Positions 1 through 5,960 of a stretch of DNA of 7,880 nucleotides are shown here, one piece after another. Position numbers and translations under genes: made by a program. The stretch is from Desulfobacterales bacterium (lineage in GTDB: Bacteria > Desulfobacterota > Desulfobacteria > Desulfobacterales > DAOWNP01), in NCBI GenBank assembly GCA_030149595.1, contig JASFBI010000068.1, forward strand, positions 1 to 7,880, in the 5' to 3' direction. The number at the start of each line of letters is the position of its first letter. Position 1 is the stretch's first letter. The notes beneath the pieces were generated by a model. It had not been told where the DNA came from. It saw nothing but the letters and a program-made list of their open reading frames with translations, and ran no database searches.

Positions 1-394
1 GGTTTTAGACCAAAGCCTCCCTGATGATTTAAATATATTTTATAATGATATTAATAAAGATAATCAGGAATTATTAAAAATTGAAAACAACCTCTTTGAC
101 CTGGATCACTGTACAGCAGGATACATGCTTGCCAGAAAATGGGAGCTTCCTGATACTATATGCGATGCTGTTTTAAATCATCATGATCCAAAAAAAACTT
201 GGCTTAAAAGCAACCTCACCTATATCATAAATATTGCAGATATTATAATGTCACACTTTTATGCTGGAATGAATCTTGATTATTTAGACAATACCAAGTT
301 AGAATCCCACTTTAAATTGTTAGGCCTTCAAAATTTTAGCTTTGAAGAGCTGGTAGATACTGTAACTTTAAATCTTTCCAAAGAACTATTGTAA
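1..394 (+). CDS. HDOD-domain protein, C-terminal part (5' truncated)
   Basis: The reading frame enters the window at base 2 without a start and closes with TAA at 392-394, leaving 130 residues. The visible segment has the pattern of the C-terminal half of HDOD domains: a Leu-Asp-His-x-x-Ala-Gly stretch followed by LARKWELPDTICDAV and then NHHDP, where HDOD proteins carry 'G..LA..W.LP..I..AI..HH.P'. HDOD is an HD-related fold, usually without phosphodiesterase activity, found in bacterial signalling proteins, often fused to other domains. What lies N-terminal cannot be known here. The remaining 80 residues are helical-looking with no recognised motif. The gene precedes selA by 33 bases on the same strand and may be co-transcribed with it. 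An active HD phosphohydrolase is less likely but cannot be excluded because the N-terminal metal-binding positions are missing from the window. Confidence 0.8.
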   Translation, partial: VLDQSLPDDLNIFYNDINKDNQELLKIENNLFDLDHCTAGYMLARKWELPDTICDAVLNHHDPKKTWLKSNLTYIINIADIIMSHFYAGMNLDYLDNTKLESHFKLLGLQNFSFEELVDTVTLNLSKELL

Positions 395-427
395 AAAGTA
401 TAAAAAAAAGGTAGCTTAAAAAAAAAT

Positions 428-1846
428 ATGGAAAACAAATCATTAAAGAGAAATCTTTTAAAATCTCTGCCTGGTGTTGATCACATTTTCACACAGATAC
501 AAAAAAATAAATTTAATGATAATATACCCAAATCAGTTATAATTGACTCAATACGAACATACATCGAAAAACTAAGGCTATCTATACTCAGCAATATTAA
601 TTTATCTTCAAAGGATTTAGACGATAGTTCTATTATCTCTGAAGTTAACACTCTTATTGAAAAAACATTGGCTCCAAATTTAAAAAAGACTATAAATGCG
701 ACAGGGGTTATCCTTCATACCAATTTAGGGAGGTCAATTCTTCCAGATGAGGTTTTAAATAATATCACTGCTGTATCTTCGGGATATTCAAATCTTGAAT
801 TAAACCTTTCAACAGGTAAAAGGGGCTTAAGATACAGTTGTGTTGAAGATATTTTGTGCAAACTTTCAGGTGCAGAAGCTGCAATGGTTGTAAACAATAA
901 TGCTGCTGCTGTCCTTATTAGCCTTGAGACCATAGCAAAGGACAAACAGGTAATAGTATCAAGAGGAGAGCTGGTTGAGATAGGAGGTTCTTTCAGAATA
1001 CCTGATGTTATGATAAAAAGCGGATGCATTTTAAAAGAGATAGGAACAACAAACAGAACCCATGTAAAAGATTATGAAAATGCCATAACAGATGAAACAG
1101 GTTTACTGTTAAAAGTCCATACAAGCAACTACAGCATTGTAGGATTTTCATTAAGTGTAACCCTTAATGAACTTCACCGTATTGGTCAAAAACATAAAAT
1201 CCCTGTAATGGAAGATTTAGGCAGCGGAACATTTATTGATTTTTCAAAATACGGACTTAAAAAAGAACCAACTATTTCAGAATCAATCGCAGCAGGAACC
1301 GATATAGTAACTTTTAGCGGAGACAAGCTTTTAGGCGGACCCCAGGCAGGAATAATTATAGGCAAAAAAAAGATAATTGATAAAATTAAAGAAAATCCCC
1401 TTGCCAGAGCATTAAGAATAGATAAAATGACGCTATCTGCCCTTGAAGCAACTTTAAATCTTTACAGAGATGAGGAAAAAGCTGTTAAAAGTATTCCCAC
1501 TCTAAAAATGCTTCTTATCCCTTTTTCTAAAATCCAAGAAAAAGCTGAAAGATTAAATGACCTTATATCAGATACAGGCAGCACAAAAATAGCTACAGTA
1601 TTACTTACAAAAAATTCCAAGGCAGGGGGAGGTTCTATGCCCCTGCTTAAACTTAAAACCAAATGTATAGGTTTAAAATCAGACAAACTCTCTGCTGATA
1701 AAATTGAAAAACTCATGAGAGCAAACAACCCGCCTGTTATAGGCAGAATAGAAGATAATCTGTTTGTAATTGATTTAAGAACAGTTAAGGAAAAAGAATT
1801 TCCAATTATAGCAAAGGCAGTAAAAAAAATTACAGAAAGGATATAG
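428..1846 (+). CDS. selA: L-seryl-tRNA(Sec) selenium transferase SelA
   Basis: SelA is a cytoplasmic PLP enzyme that converts seryl-tRNA(Sec) to selenocysteinyl-tRNA(Sec) using selenophosphate. The 472-residue product is of normal family length. The N-terminus (LLKSLPGVDHIF, residues 10-21) matches the usual SelA opening, which supports this start even though the nearest AGG lies about 16 bases upstream. INATGVILHTNLGR (about 89-102) is the family hallmark, followed by SRGELVEIGGSFRIPDVM (about 178-195) and EIGTTNRTHVKDY (204-216). The Schiff-base lysine is Lys300 in SGDKLLGGPQAG. The C-terminal lobe ends with the typical pattern of Pro-Pro-Val-Ile-Gly-Arg followed by a short strand and LRTV. 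Its presence implies that the host makes selenoproteins, so selB, selC and selD should exist elsewhere; none is in this window. The next gene starts 2 bases after its stop, so the two are probably translationally coupled. Confidence 0.97.
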   Translation: MENKSLKRNLLKSLPGVDHIFTQIQKNKFNDNIPKSVIIDSIRTYIEKLRLSILSNINLSSKDLDDSSIISEVNTLIEKTLAPNLKKTINATGVILHTNLGRSILPDEVLNNITAVSSGYSNLELNLSTGKRGLRYSCVEDILCKLSGAEAAMVVNNNAAAVLISLETIAKDKQVIVSRGELVEIGGSFRIPDVMIKSGCILKEIGTTNRTHVKDYENAITDETGLLLKVHTSNYSIVGFSLSVTLNELHRIGQKHKIPVMEDLGSGTFIDFSKYGLKKEPTISESIAAGTDIVTFSGDKLLGGPQAGIIIGKKKIIDKIKENPLARALRIDKMTLSALEATLNLYRDEEKAVKSIPTLKMLLIPFSKIQEKAERLNDLISDTGSTKIATVLLTKNSKAGGGSMPLLKLKTKCIGLKSDKLSADKIEKLMRANNPPVIGRIEDNLFVIDLRTVKEKEFPIIAKAVKKITERI

Positions 1847-1848
1847 CA

Positions 1849-3195
1849 ATGTCAATTTTCCGGCTAAATTCAATTTCATACCCGCAGACTTTATCTGAAA
1901 AATCGGAAAAAGCATGGGTCGAAAATGCAGTAGTTTATGAAAACAAGGATAAAGAGCATGATATATTCCAGGACAAAAAATTTTATGAAAATATAATAAC
2001 AATTTATGAATTAACCTATAATGCTTCTTTATTTATAAAAAATAAAAAAGCATTCTGCACTTTTGCCCTTAAAGTTCAACAAAAAAACAAACACACTATA
2101 AACTACAGGCAGATATCCAAGGTATCTGATATAATTGATTCTGTCCTAAAAAAATCAAACGCTATATTTGCTCAAACCGCACTTGATGTTTTTTCCGGCT
2201 ATATTCCAAGCGCAGATAAAAAACAGTGTATAAAGTATGCTGAAAAAATTAAGGAGAAAATAGAAACCTGTACAGGCCACACAGTTTTAATTGGGATAGC
2301 TGAATATCCATGCCTTGATTACAGCAGAAAAGAGACTCTTAATAATGCATTTAAAAGTCTTAATCATGCAGCTTTGTCAGAACCCGGCAGTATTATCTCT
2401 TTTGATGCTGTAACTCTAAATATAAGCGGAGATAATCTATATCAGCAAAAAGATAAAAAACATGCAATATCTGAATATATAAAAGCCCTTTTACTTGATC
2501 CTGTAAATACCAATATAATAAACAGCCTGGGAGTCTGCTATGCTGAAACAGATAATTACAAAAAAGCCATATTAGAATTTGAAACAGCAATATTTCTTGA
2601 ACCGAATAATCCTATGTTTCTTTACAACATAGCTCTTATATATAAACTTAAAGGAGACATAAAAAAATCTGTTTCATATTTAAAAAAAGCATACCAGACA
2701 GATAATAACCATTTTGAAACATCTCTTCAGCTTGGAATTTATTATCTTCACCAGCAAAATCATGAAAAAGGCAAAAAACTGCTTGAAAATTGTGTAAAAA
2801 TAAACCCTGATGCAGCTGTTGCATTTCGCTATTTAGGAGAGTTATATTTAGAATTAAATATGATTGAAAAAGGGATATGGGCATTTAAAAATTGTATTAA
2901 GAAAAATCCTTTTGATGCTTTCTCTCTGTCTGCACTGGGATTTTTATATGAAATATCAGGTGAAAATCTTGAAATCGCAAAAACACTTGCAAAATACGGT
3001 GTGGACATGGTCCCTGAAAATGGTCTGTACAGATACAGGTTAGGAAGAATATATTTTAAAGAACAAAAATTTAAAAAAGCCATGACTGAATTTAAAAAAG
3101 CCTTAAAAAACGGACATGATTCAACTATATTTTATATGAAACGCTGTCCAACAGACCGTAATCATGAGAGTTTCAATTTTCGTTGTGGCATATAA
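1849..3195 (+). CDS. TPR protein with degenerate GGDEF-like N-terminal domain; 3' end lies in a repeat
   Basis: The ATG is 2 bases after the selA stop and has GAAAGG 7 bases upstream. The 448-residue product has no signal peptide or membrane segment. Residues about 60-187 resemble the C-terminal two thirds of a GGDEF domain: AQTALDVF (108-115) sits where R.GGDEF is expected, then an amphipathic helix, then VLIGIAEYP (146-154), then a helix where 'AD.ALY.AK..G' is expected. The GGDEF signature is replaced by ALDVF, so diguanylate cyclase activity is unlikely. Residues about 190-430 form roughly seven tetratricopeptide repeats (for example LGVCYAETDNYKKAILEFE and YRLGRIYFKEQKFKKAMTEF), a protein-interaction scaffold. 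Residues 430-448 (MKRCPTDRNHESFNFRCGI) are encoded by the repeat at 3131-3189, so the native C-terminus may have been replaced. Its function is unknown; adjacency to selA may only reflect operon membership. The GGDEF assignment is inference from pattern. Confidence 0.82.
   Translation: MSIFRLNSISYPQTLSEKSEKAWVENAVVYENKDKEHDIFQDKKFYENIITIYELTYNASLFIKNKKAFCTFALKVQQKNKHTINYRQISKVSDIIDSVLKKSNAIFAQTALDVFSGYIPSADKKQCIKYAEKIKEKIETCTGHTVLIGIAEYPCLDYSRKETLNNAFKSLNHAALSEPGSIISFDAVTLNISGDNLYQQKDKKHAISEYIKALLLDPVNTNIINSLGVCYAETDNYKKAILEFETAIFLEPNNPMFLYNIALIYKLKGDIKKSVSYLKKAYQTDNNHFETSLQLGIYYLHQQNHEKGKKLLENCVKINPDAAVAFRYLGELYLELNMIEKGIWAFKNCIKKNPFDAFSLSALGFLYEISGENLEIAKTLAKYGVDMVPENGLYRYRLGRIYFKEQKFKKAMTEFKKALKNGHDSTIFYMKRCPTDRNHESFNFRCGI
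3131..3189 (+). repeat. Interspersed repeat, copy A (inside 3' end of TPR gene)
   Basis: This copy aligns to 5629-5685 in the same orientation. Of 57 aligned bases 55 are identical; differences are two substitutions (3143 and 3145) and two extra bases (AG at 3169-3170). The A+T-rich lead-in also matches for about 5 more bases allowing one gap. It is bounded internally by an inverted repeat, TGAAAC (3137-3142) and GTTTCA (3170-3175), and has the small hairpin CTGT-CCA-ACAG at 3144-3154. It carries the last 19 sense codons of the TPR gene; the TAA follows just after it at 3193-3195. Confidence 0.85.
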
Positions 3196-3203
3196 ATTTG
3201 CCA
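3186..3203 (+). repeat. Short inverted repeat over the TPR gene stop codon
   Basis: TGGCA at 3186-3190 and TGCCA at 3199-3203 are perfect complements around an 8-base A+T loop that contains the TAA stop at 3193-3195. There is no T tract after it, so it is not a convincing intrinsic terminator. Copy B has a comparable TGGCC/GGCCA pairing at the same edge, so a hairpin next to the GTGGC end could be part of the element. Confidence 0.4.
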
Positions 3204-3265
3204 TGTATGTTATATAAGTTTTATCTCAACATCACTATAAAAATTTAAAAACATGGAGAAATGAC

Positions 3266-3760
3266 ATGGATACCTCCTCCCTGCCAAAACTTACAATCAC
3301 AAGCTCAGCTTTTGATGAAGGAGCTATGATCCCTCAAAAACATTCATTAAATGGTGAAAATATTTCTCCAGAGATTGCCTGGAGCAATGCTCCAGAAGGG
3401 ACTAAATCTTTTGTTATTATTATGGAAGATCCTGATATACCAATACCAAAATTTCTGATATCTTCATGGACACACTGGATTGTGTATAATATTCCACCAG
3501 AAACCACCTCCATAACTGAAGGCCTTCCAGCCGGAGGAACTCTTGAAAATGGAATAAAACAGGGAAAAACATCATTTATGAAAACAGGCTATAATGGACC
3601 TAAGCCTCCATTTGGAACCCACCGATACTTTTTTAATATTTATGCTATGGACAAAACCATGGATTTAATCCCTGAAAAAACCAGTAAGAAAAAAATAAAA
3701 AATGCCATGGATGGTCATATTTTAGCACAGGGAAAACTGATGGGCCGTTACAAAAAATAG
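3266..3760 (+). CDS. PEBP / YbhB-YbcL family protein (Raf kinase inhibitor-like)
   Basis: This 164-residue protein belongs to the bacterial phosphatidylethanolamine-binding-protein family, a small fold with an anion/phosphate-binding pocket whose bacterial role is mostly undefined. Seen in sequence: NGENISPEIAWSNAPEG (29-45), EDPDIP (54-59, the DPD.P pocket motif), THWIVYNIP (69-77, His70 and Trp71), and GPKPPFGTHRYFFNIYAMD (111-129, the GP.PP..HRY motif with His119 and Arg120). No signal peptide is visible, so a cytoplasmic location is expected. GGAG at 3255-3258 is a good ribosome binding site 7 bases before the ATG. The gene starts 70 bases after the TPR gene and may be read through from it or from its own promoter; I could not identify one. 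Its stop is 3 bases from that of the convergent iorA. Confidence 0.93.
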   Translation: MDTSSLPKLTITSSAFDEGAMIPQKHSLNGENISPEIAWSNAPEGTKSFVIIMEDPDIPIPKFLISSWTHWIVYNIPPETTSITEGLPAGGTLENGIKQGKTSFMKTGYNGPKPPFGTHRYFFNIYAMDKTMDLIPEKTSKKKIKNAMDGHILAQGKLMGRYKK

Positions 3761-3763
3761 AGA

Positions 3764-5611
3764 TCAGACAACAGGACTTATGGCATGCTCAGGGCAAATC
3801 TGAGCACAAACAGCACACCCTGAACACATTTTGGCATCTATTTTCACTCTGCTTTCTTCTATATAAAATGCAGGGCATGCTATCTCTTTTATACAGTCCA
3901 TATGTTTTTTACATCTGTCTGTTATATAAAAAGGTTTTTTCTTTAATTTTTTTAAGCTTTTTTGGTAAAGAATACATTTTTCACGAAATATTATAACAGA
4001 GATACCTTTATAGTTTACAGCCTCCTTAATTTTTTCTATACTTTTTTTTATATTATAGGGTTTAACTACAAAAACATGATTAACTCCAAGAGCTTTTACA
4101 ATATTTTCAATAGAAATACGGCTGTGCCCTTTAAAATCAATATCTGACATATCAATACCAGGATTTGGCTGGTGCCCTGTCATGGCAGTTGTACCATTGT
4201 CAAGAATCACAAGGGTAAAATCATGATTATTAAAAACAGCATTTACAAGCCCCTGTATCCCTGAATGAAAAAAAGTGGAGTCACCTATAAATGCAACCAC
4301 CTTTTTTTTGGAAAATATGGAAAACCCACACGAAGTACCCACAGATGAACCCATACAGATCAAAATATCTCCCATGGATAGAGGCGGTAAAAAACCCAGC
4401 GTATAGCATCCTATATCTGTTGGGAATATGACATCCATACCCTTTGTAGCTTTTTTTACAGCATAAAAAACAGCCCTGTGGGAACAGCCTGCACATAAAT
4501 TAGGAGGCCGCTTGGCAACATCAAAAATGTCTGAAATATCTGCCTGTGGTTTATGGGATATTGCAAAATCAAAATATTTTGCAATATTTTTTCTTACCAT
4601 TTTGGGATTATATTCATAAAGTTTTGAAAAAAGCCCTTCTTCCTTACCACAAACAGGAATAACTATTTTCTCTTTTTGAGCAAACTCCCTGACTGACTGC
4701 TCTAAAATAGGTTCTCCTTCCTCTACTACTAAAATTCTATAACTTGCTGTCAGCATTTTTTTTATAAGATTAACCGGCAAGGGATATGAAAACCCTATAT
4801 TAAGAACACTGACCCTGTTTTCCACTTTTAGATCAGAAACAGCATCAGCAACATAACCGCAACTCACCCCGCTGCATATTATCCCGCAATCTCCACTACC
4901 TTTTATATAATTATATCTGCTTTGACCTGAAAGTTTTTCAGCAAGATCCAGACTTTCCAGTAACTTTGCATGGAGCTTTCTTGCATTTGCCGGTACAGGA
5001 ACCAATCGGCCAGGCTCTTTAACAAACCTGCTTTTTGTATCTGGTTTTATTATTTTACCCAGCTTAACAACAGCTGTTGAATGATTAATCCGGGTAGTTG
5101 TTCTAAAAATCACAGGCTTCTTAAGCTTTTCCGATATTTCAAAGGCATAAGGAATCATCTCCTTTGCTTCTGCAACTGATGCCGGTTCTATAACAACAAG
5201 ACCAGCAAATCTTCCATAATACCTGTTATCCTGTTCATTCTGACTGGAAAACATATACGGGTCACCTGCCGTTATTACAACCAGTCCGGCATTAACACCT
5301 ATATAAGCCAAAGTCAAAAGAACATCAGCCGCCACATTTAATCCAACATGCTTCATAATTCCCATACTTCTTATTCCTGAATTTGCAGCAGCTGCAGCAA
5401 CCTCAAGACAGACTTTTTCATTTACACTATATTCAAAATAGAGTTCACTCTCCTTTGAAATATGAAACAGACTGTCAGATATTTCAGAAGATGGCGTTCC
5501 TGGATATGATGCAACACATGCCACTCCTGCTTCAATAACTCCTCTGGAAATAGCATGATTCCCCAAAAGAAGCATTTTTTCACCGGGACTATCTGCAAGT
5601 AGTTTATGCAT
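3764..5611 (-). CDS. iorA: Indolepyruvate:ferredoxin oxidoreductase, alpha subunit IorA
   Basis: IorA is the TPP- and Fe-S-containing subunit of the cytoplasmic enzyme that oxidatively decarboxylates indolepyruvate and other aryl pyruvates to aryl-acetyl-CoA while reducing ferredoxin; it works with IorB. The 615-residue length is typical. Features in order: YPGTPSSEI (36-44) and NEKVCLE (64-70) of the pyrimidine-binding domain; CAGCSHRAVFYAV (373-385); the TPP/Mg motif GDSTFFHSGIQGLVNAVFNN (443-462) ending at Asp471-Asn472, then TAMTGHQPNPG (475-485); and a C-terminal ferredoxin-like part. The last cluster motif is complete (Cys596, 599, 602, 606). The first reads Cys567, His570, Cys573, Cys579, so the usual second cysteine is His. 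AAGGA at 5619-5623 precedes the ATG by 7 bases. No iorB is adjacent on either side. Repeat copy B ends about 5 bases upstream of this ribosome binding site. Confidence 0.95.
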   Translation of the reverse strand: MHKLLADSPGEKMLLLGNHAISRGVIEAGVACVASYPGTPSSEISDSLFHISKESELYFEYSVNEKVCLEVAAAAANSGIRSMGIMKHVGLNVAADVLLTLAYIGVNAGLVVITAGDPYMFSSQNEQDNRYYGRFAGLVVIEPASVAEAKEMIPYAFEISEKLKKPVIFRTTTRINHSTAVVKLGKIIKPDTKSRFVKEPGRLVPVPANARKLHAKLLESLDLAEKLSGQSRYNYIKGSGDCGIICSGVSCGYVADAVSDLKVENRVSVLNIGFSYPLPVNLIKKMLTASYRILVVEEGEPILEQSVREFAQKEKIVIPVCGKEEGLFSKLYEYNPKMVRKNIAKYFDFAISHKPQADISDIFDVAKRPPNLCAGCSHRAVFYAVKKATKGMDVIFPTDIGCYTLGFLPPLSMGDILICMGSSVGTSCGFSIFSKKKVVAFIGDSTFFHSGIQGLVNAVFNNHDFTLVILDNGTTAMTGHQPNPGIDMSDIDFKGHSRISIENIVKALGVNHVFVVKPYNIKKSIEKIKEAVNYKGISVIIFREKCILYQKSLKKLKKKPFYITDRCKKHMDCIKEIACPAFYIEESRVKIDAKMCSGCAVCAQICPEHAISPVV

Positions 5612-5628
5612 GATATTTTCCTTATATT

Positions 5629-5685
5629 TTTATATGAAACTCCGTCCAACAGACCGTAATCATGAGTTTCAATTTTCGTTGTGGC
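5629..5685 (+). repeat. Interspersed repeat, copy B (in the iorA leader)
   Basis: This is the second copy of the element at 3131-3189, in the same orientation and about 2.5 kb away. Its inverted repeat is longer than that of copy A: TGAAACTC (5635-5642) pairs perfectly with GAGTTTCA (5664-5671) around 21 bases. Relative to iorA it lies in the opposite orientation, immediately upstream of the ribosome binding site, so it is probably transcribed in the iorA 5' leader or overlaps its promoter. On the + strand it opens a 37-codon frame from ATG 5634 whose first residues (MKLRPTDRNHE) match the tail of the TPR protein; I do not call it a gene. Confidence 0.85.
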
Positions 5686-5712
5686 CAATAAAGCATAACC
5701 ATGCTCCGGCCA
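5682..5712. repeat. Two-step inverted repeat (stable hairpin) beside repeat copy B
   Basis: TGGCC (5682-5686) pairs with GGCCA (5708-5712), and inside it AGCAT (5692-5696) pairs with ATGCT (5701-5705) around a 4-base AACC loop. The arms are G+C-rich compared with the surrounding spacer. No T run follows on either strand, which argues against an intrinsic terminator. It touches the GTGGC end of repeat B, so it could be an extension of that element or a structure in the iorA upstream region. Confidence 0.55.
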
Positions 5713-5755
5713 TACCGGTTTATAATAATAGCAGGTATGGATTTTAGGTCCTAAA
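5710..5755. repeat. Two adjacent inverted repeats upstream of iorA
   Basis: CCATACC (5710-5716) and GGTATGG (5734-5740) are perfect 7-base complements around 17 bases. Right after them TTTAGG-T-CCTAAA (5743-5755) is a perfect 13-base odd palindrome. The first arm overlaps the hairpin at 5682-5712, so the two structures are mutually exclusive. The second palindrome has the size and form of a repressor operator, but I do not recognise a known consensus. Confidence 0.45.
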
Positions 5756-5801
5756 TGTTAAAACAGTTGTTTATTATACACAGGTACAATCTAAAAAGGT
5801 A

Positions 5802-5820
5802 TGAAAATTAAAAATTTTCA
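5802..5820. repeat. Perfect A+T-rich inverted repeat
   Basis: TGAAAATT (5802-5809) and AATTTTCA (5813-5820) are exact complements around AAA. It lies between the divergent genes iorA and rdgB, about 33 bases upstream of the candidate rdgB -35 box, which would suit a regulator site. Its low complexity means chance occurrence in this A+T-rich spacer is also possible. Confidence 0.4.
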
Positions 5821-5852
5821 ACTCAAATCATAGCAAAATCTTAAAATTATTA

Positions 5853-5881
5853 TTGATAATAGTTAATAGTTAAAATAGTAT
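5853..5881 (+). promoter_or_regulatory. Candidate sigma-70-type promoter for rdgB
   Basis: TTGATA (5853-5858, five of six bases of TTGACA) is followed after exactly 17 bases by TAGTAT (5876-5881, four of six of TATAAT). It would start transcription near 5888, giving a leader of about 70 bases before the rdgB ATG. The spacer contains a tandem AATAGTT repeat (5858-5871 including the -35 edge). A+T-rich DNA yields such matches by chance, so this is a prediction only. Confidence 0.4.
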
Positions 5882-5885
5882 TTAT

Positions 5886-5920
5886 ATACAAATGAATCTA
5901 ACTTGTTTGTATTATTTTTT
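5886..5920 (+). promoter_or_regulatory. Inverted repeat followed by T run in the rdgB leader
   Basis: ATACAAA (5886-5892) pairs with TTTGTAT (5906-5912) around 13 bases, and ATTTTTT follows directly. The arrangement resembles a weak intrinsic terminator or attenuator, but the stem is nearly all A-T and would be unstable. It could equally be a dyad operator just downstream of the predicted transcription start. Confidence 0.3.
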
Positions 5921-5960
5921 TTCAATAGATTTACAATAAATATTTTAAGGTTTATTTTTT

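Larger units (their letters stand above)
5612..5960. other. 349-base divergent intergenic region between iorA and rdgB
   Basis: No credible gene is present. The iorA-proximal half holds the iorA ribosome binding site (5619-5623), repeat copy B and the inverted repeats to 5755. The rdgB-proximal half is very A+T-rich and contains a perfect hairpin TGAAAATT-AAA-AATTTTCA (5802-5820), a tandem AATAGTT duplication (5858-5871), a candidate rdgB promoter and a 7-base inverted repeat in the probable rdgB leader. No confident iorA promoter was found on the minus strand. Confidence 0.7.

Noticed and set aside
715..1728. Minus-strand frames of 104 and 88 codons inside selA.
   Set aside because: They are antisense shadows of a fully conserved selA.
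1849..2400. Active diguanylate cyclase call for the N-terminal half of the TPR protein.
   Set aside because: The GGDEF signature residues are replaced (ALDVF), so catalysis is not supported.
3962..4147. 61-codon + frame inside iorA.
   Set aside because: It is low-complexity antisense of iorA with no start signal.
3131..5685. The minus strand of both repeats contains ...AAAATTGAAAC, like the 3' end of many CRISPR repeats.
   Set aside because: There are only two copies 2.5 kb apart with genes between, no regular spacers, and no cas genes. The resemblance comes from a common short motif.
5634..5747. 37-codon frame on + starting at the ATG inside repeat copy B.
   Set aside because: It has no ribosome binding site, is very short, runs through hairpins, and copy A does not keep the frame. 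It is better seen as part of the repeat.
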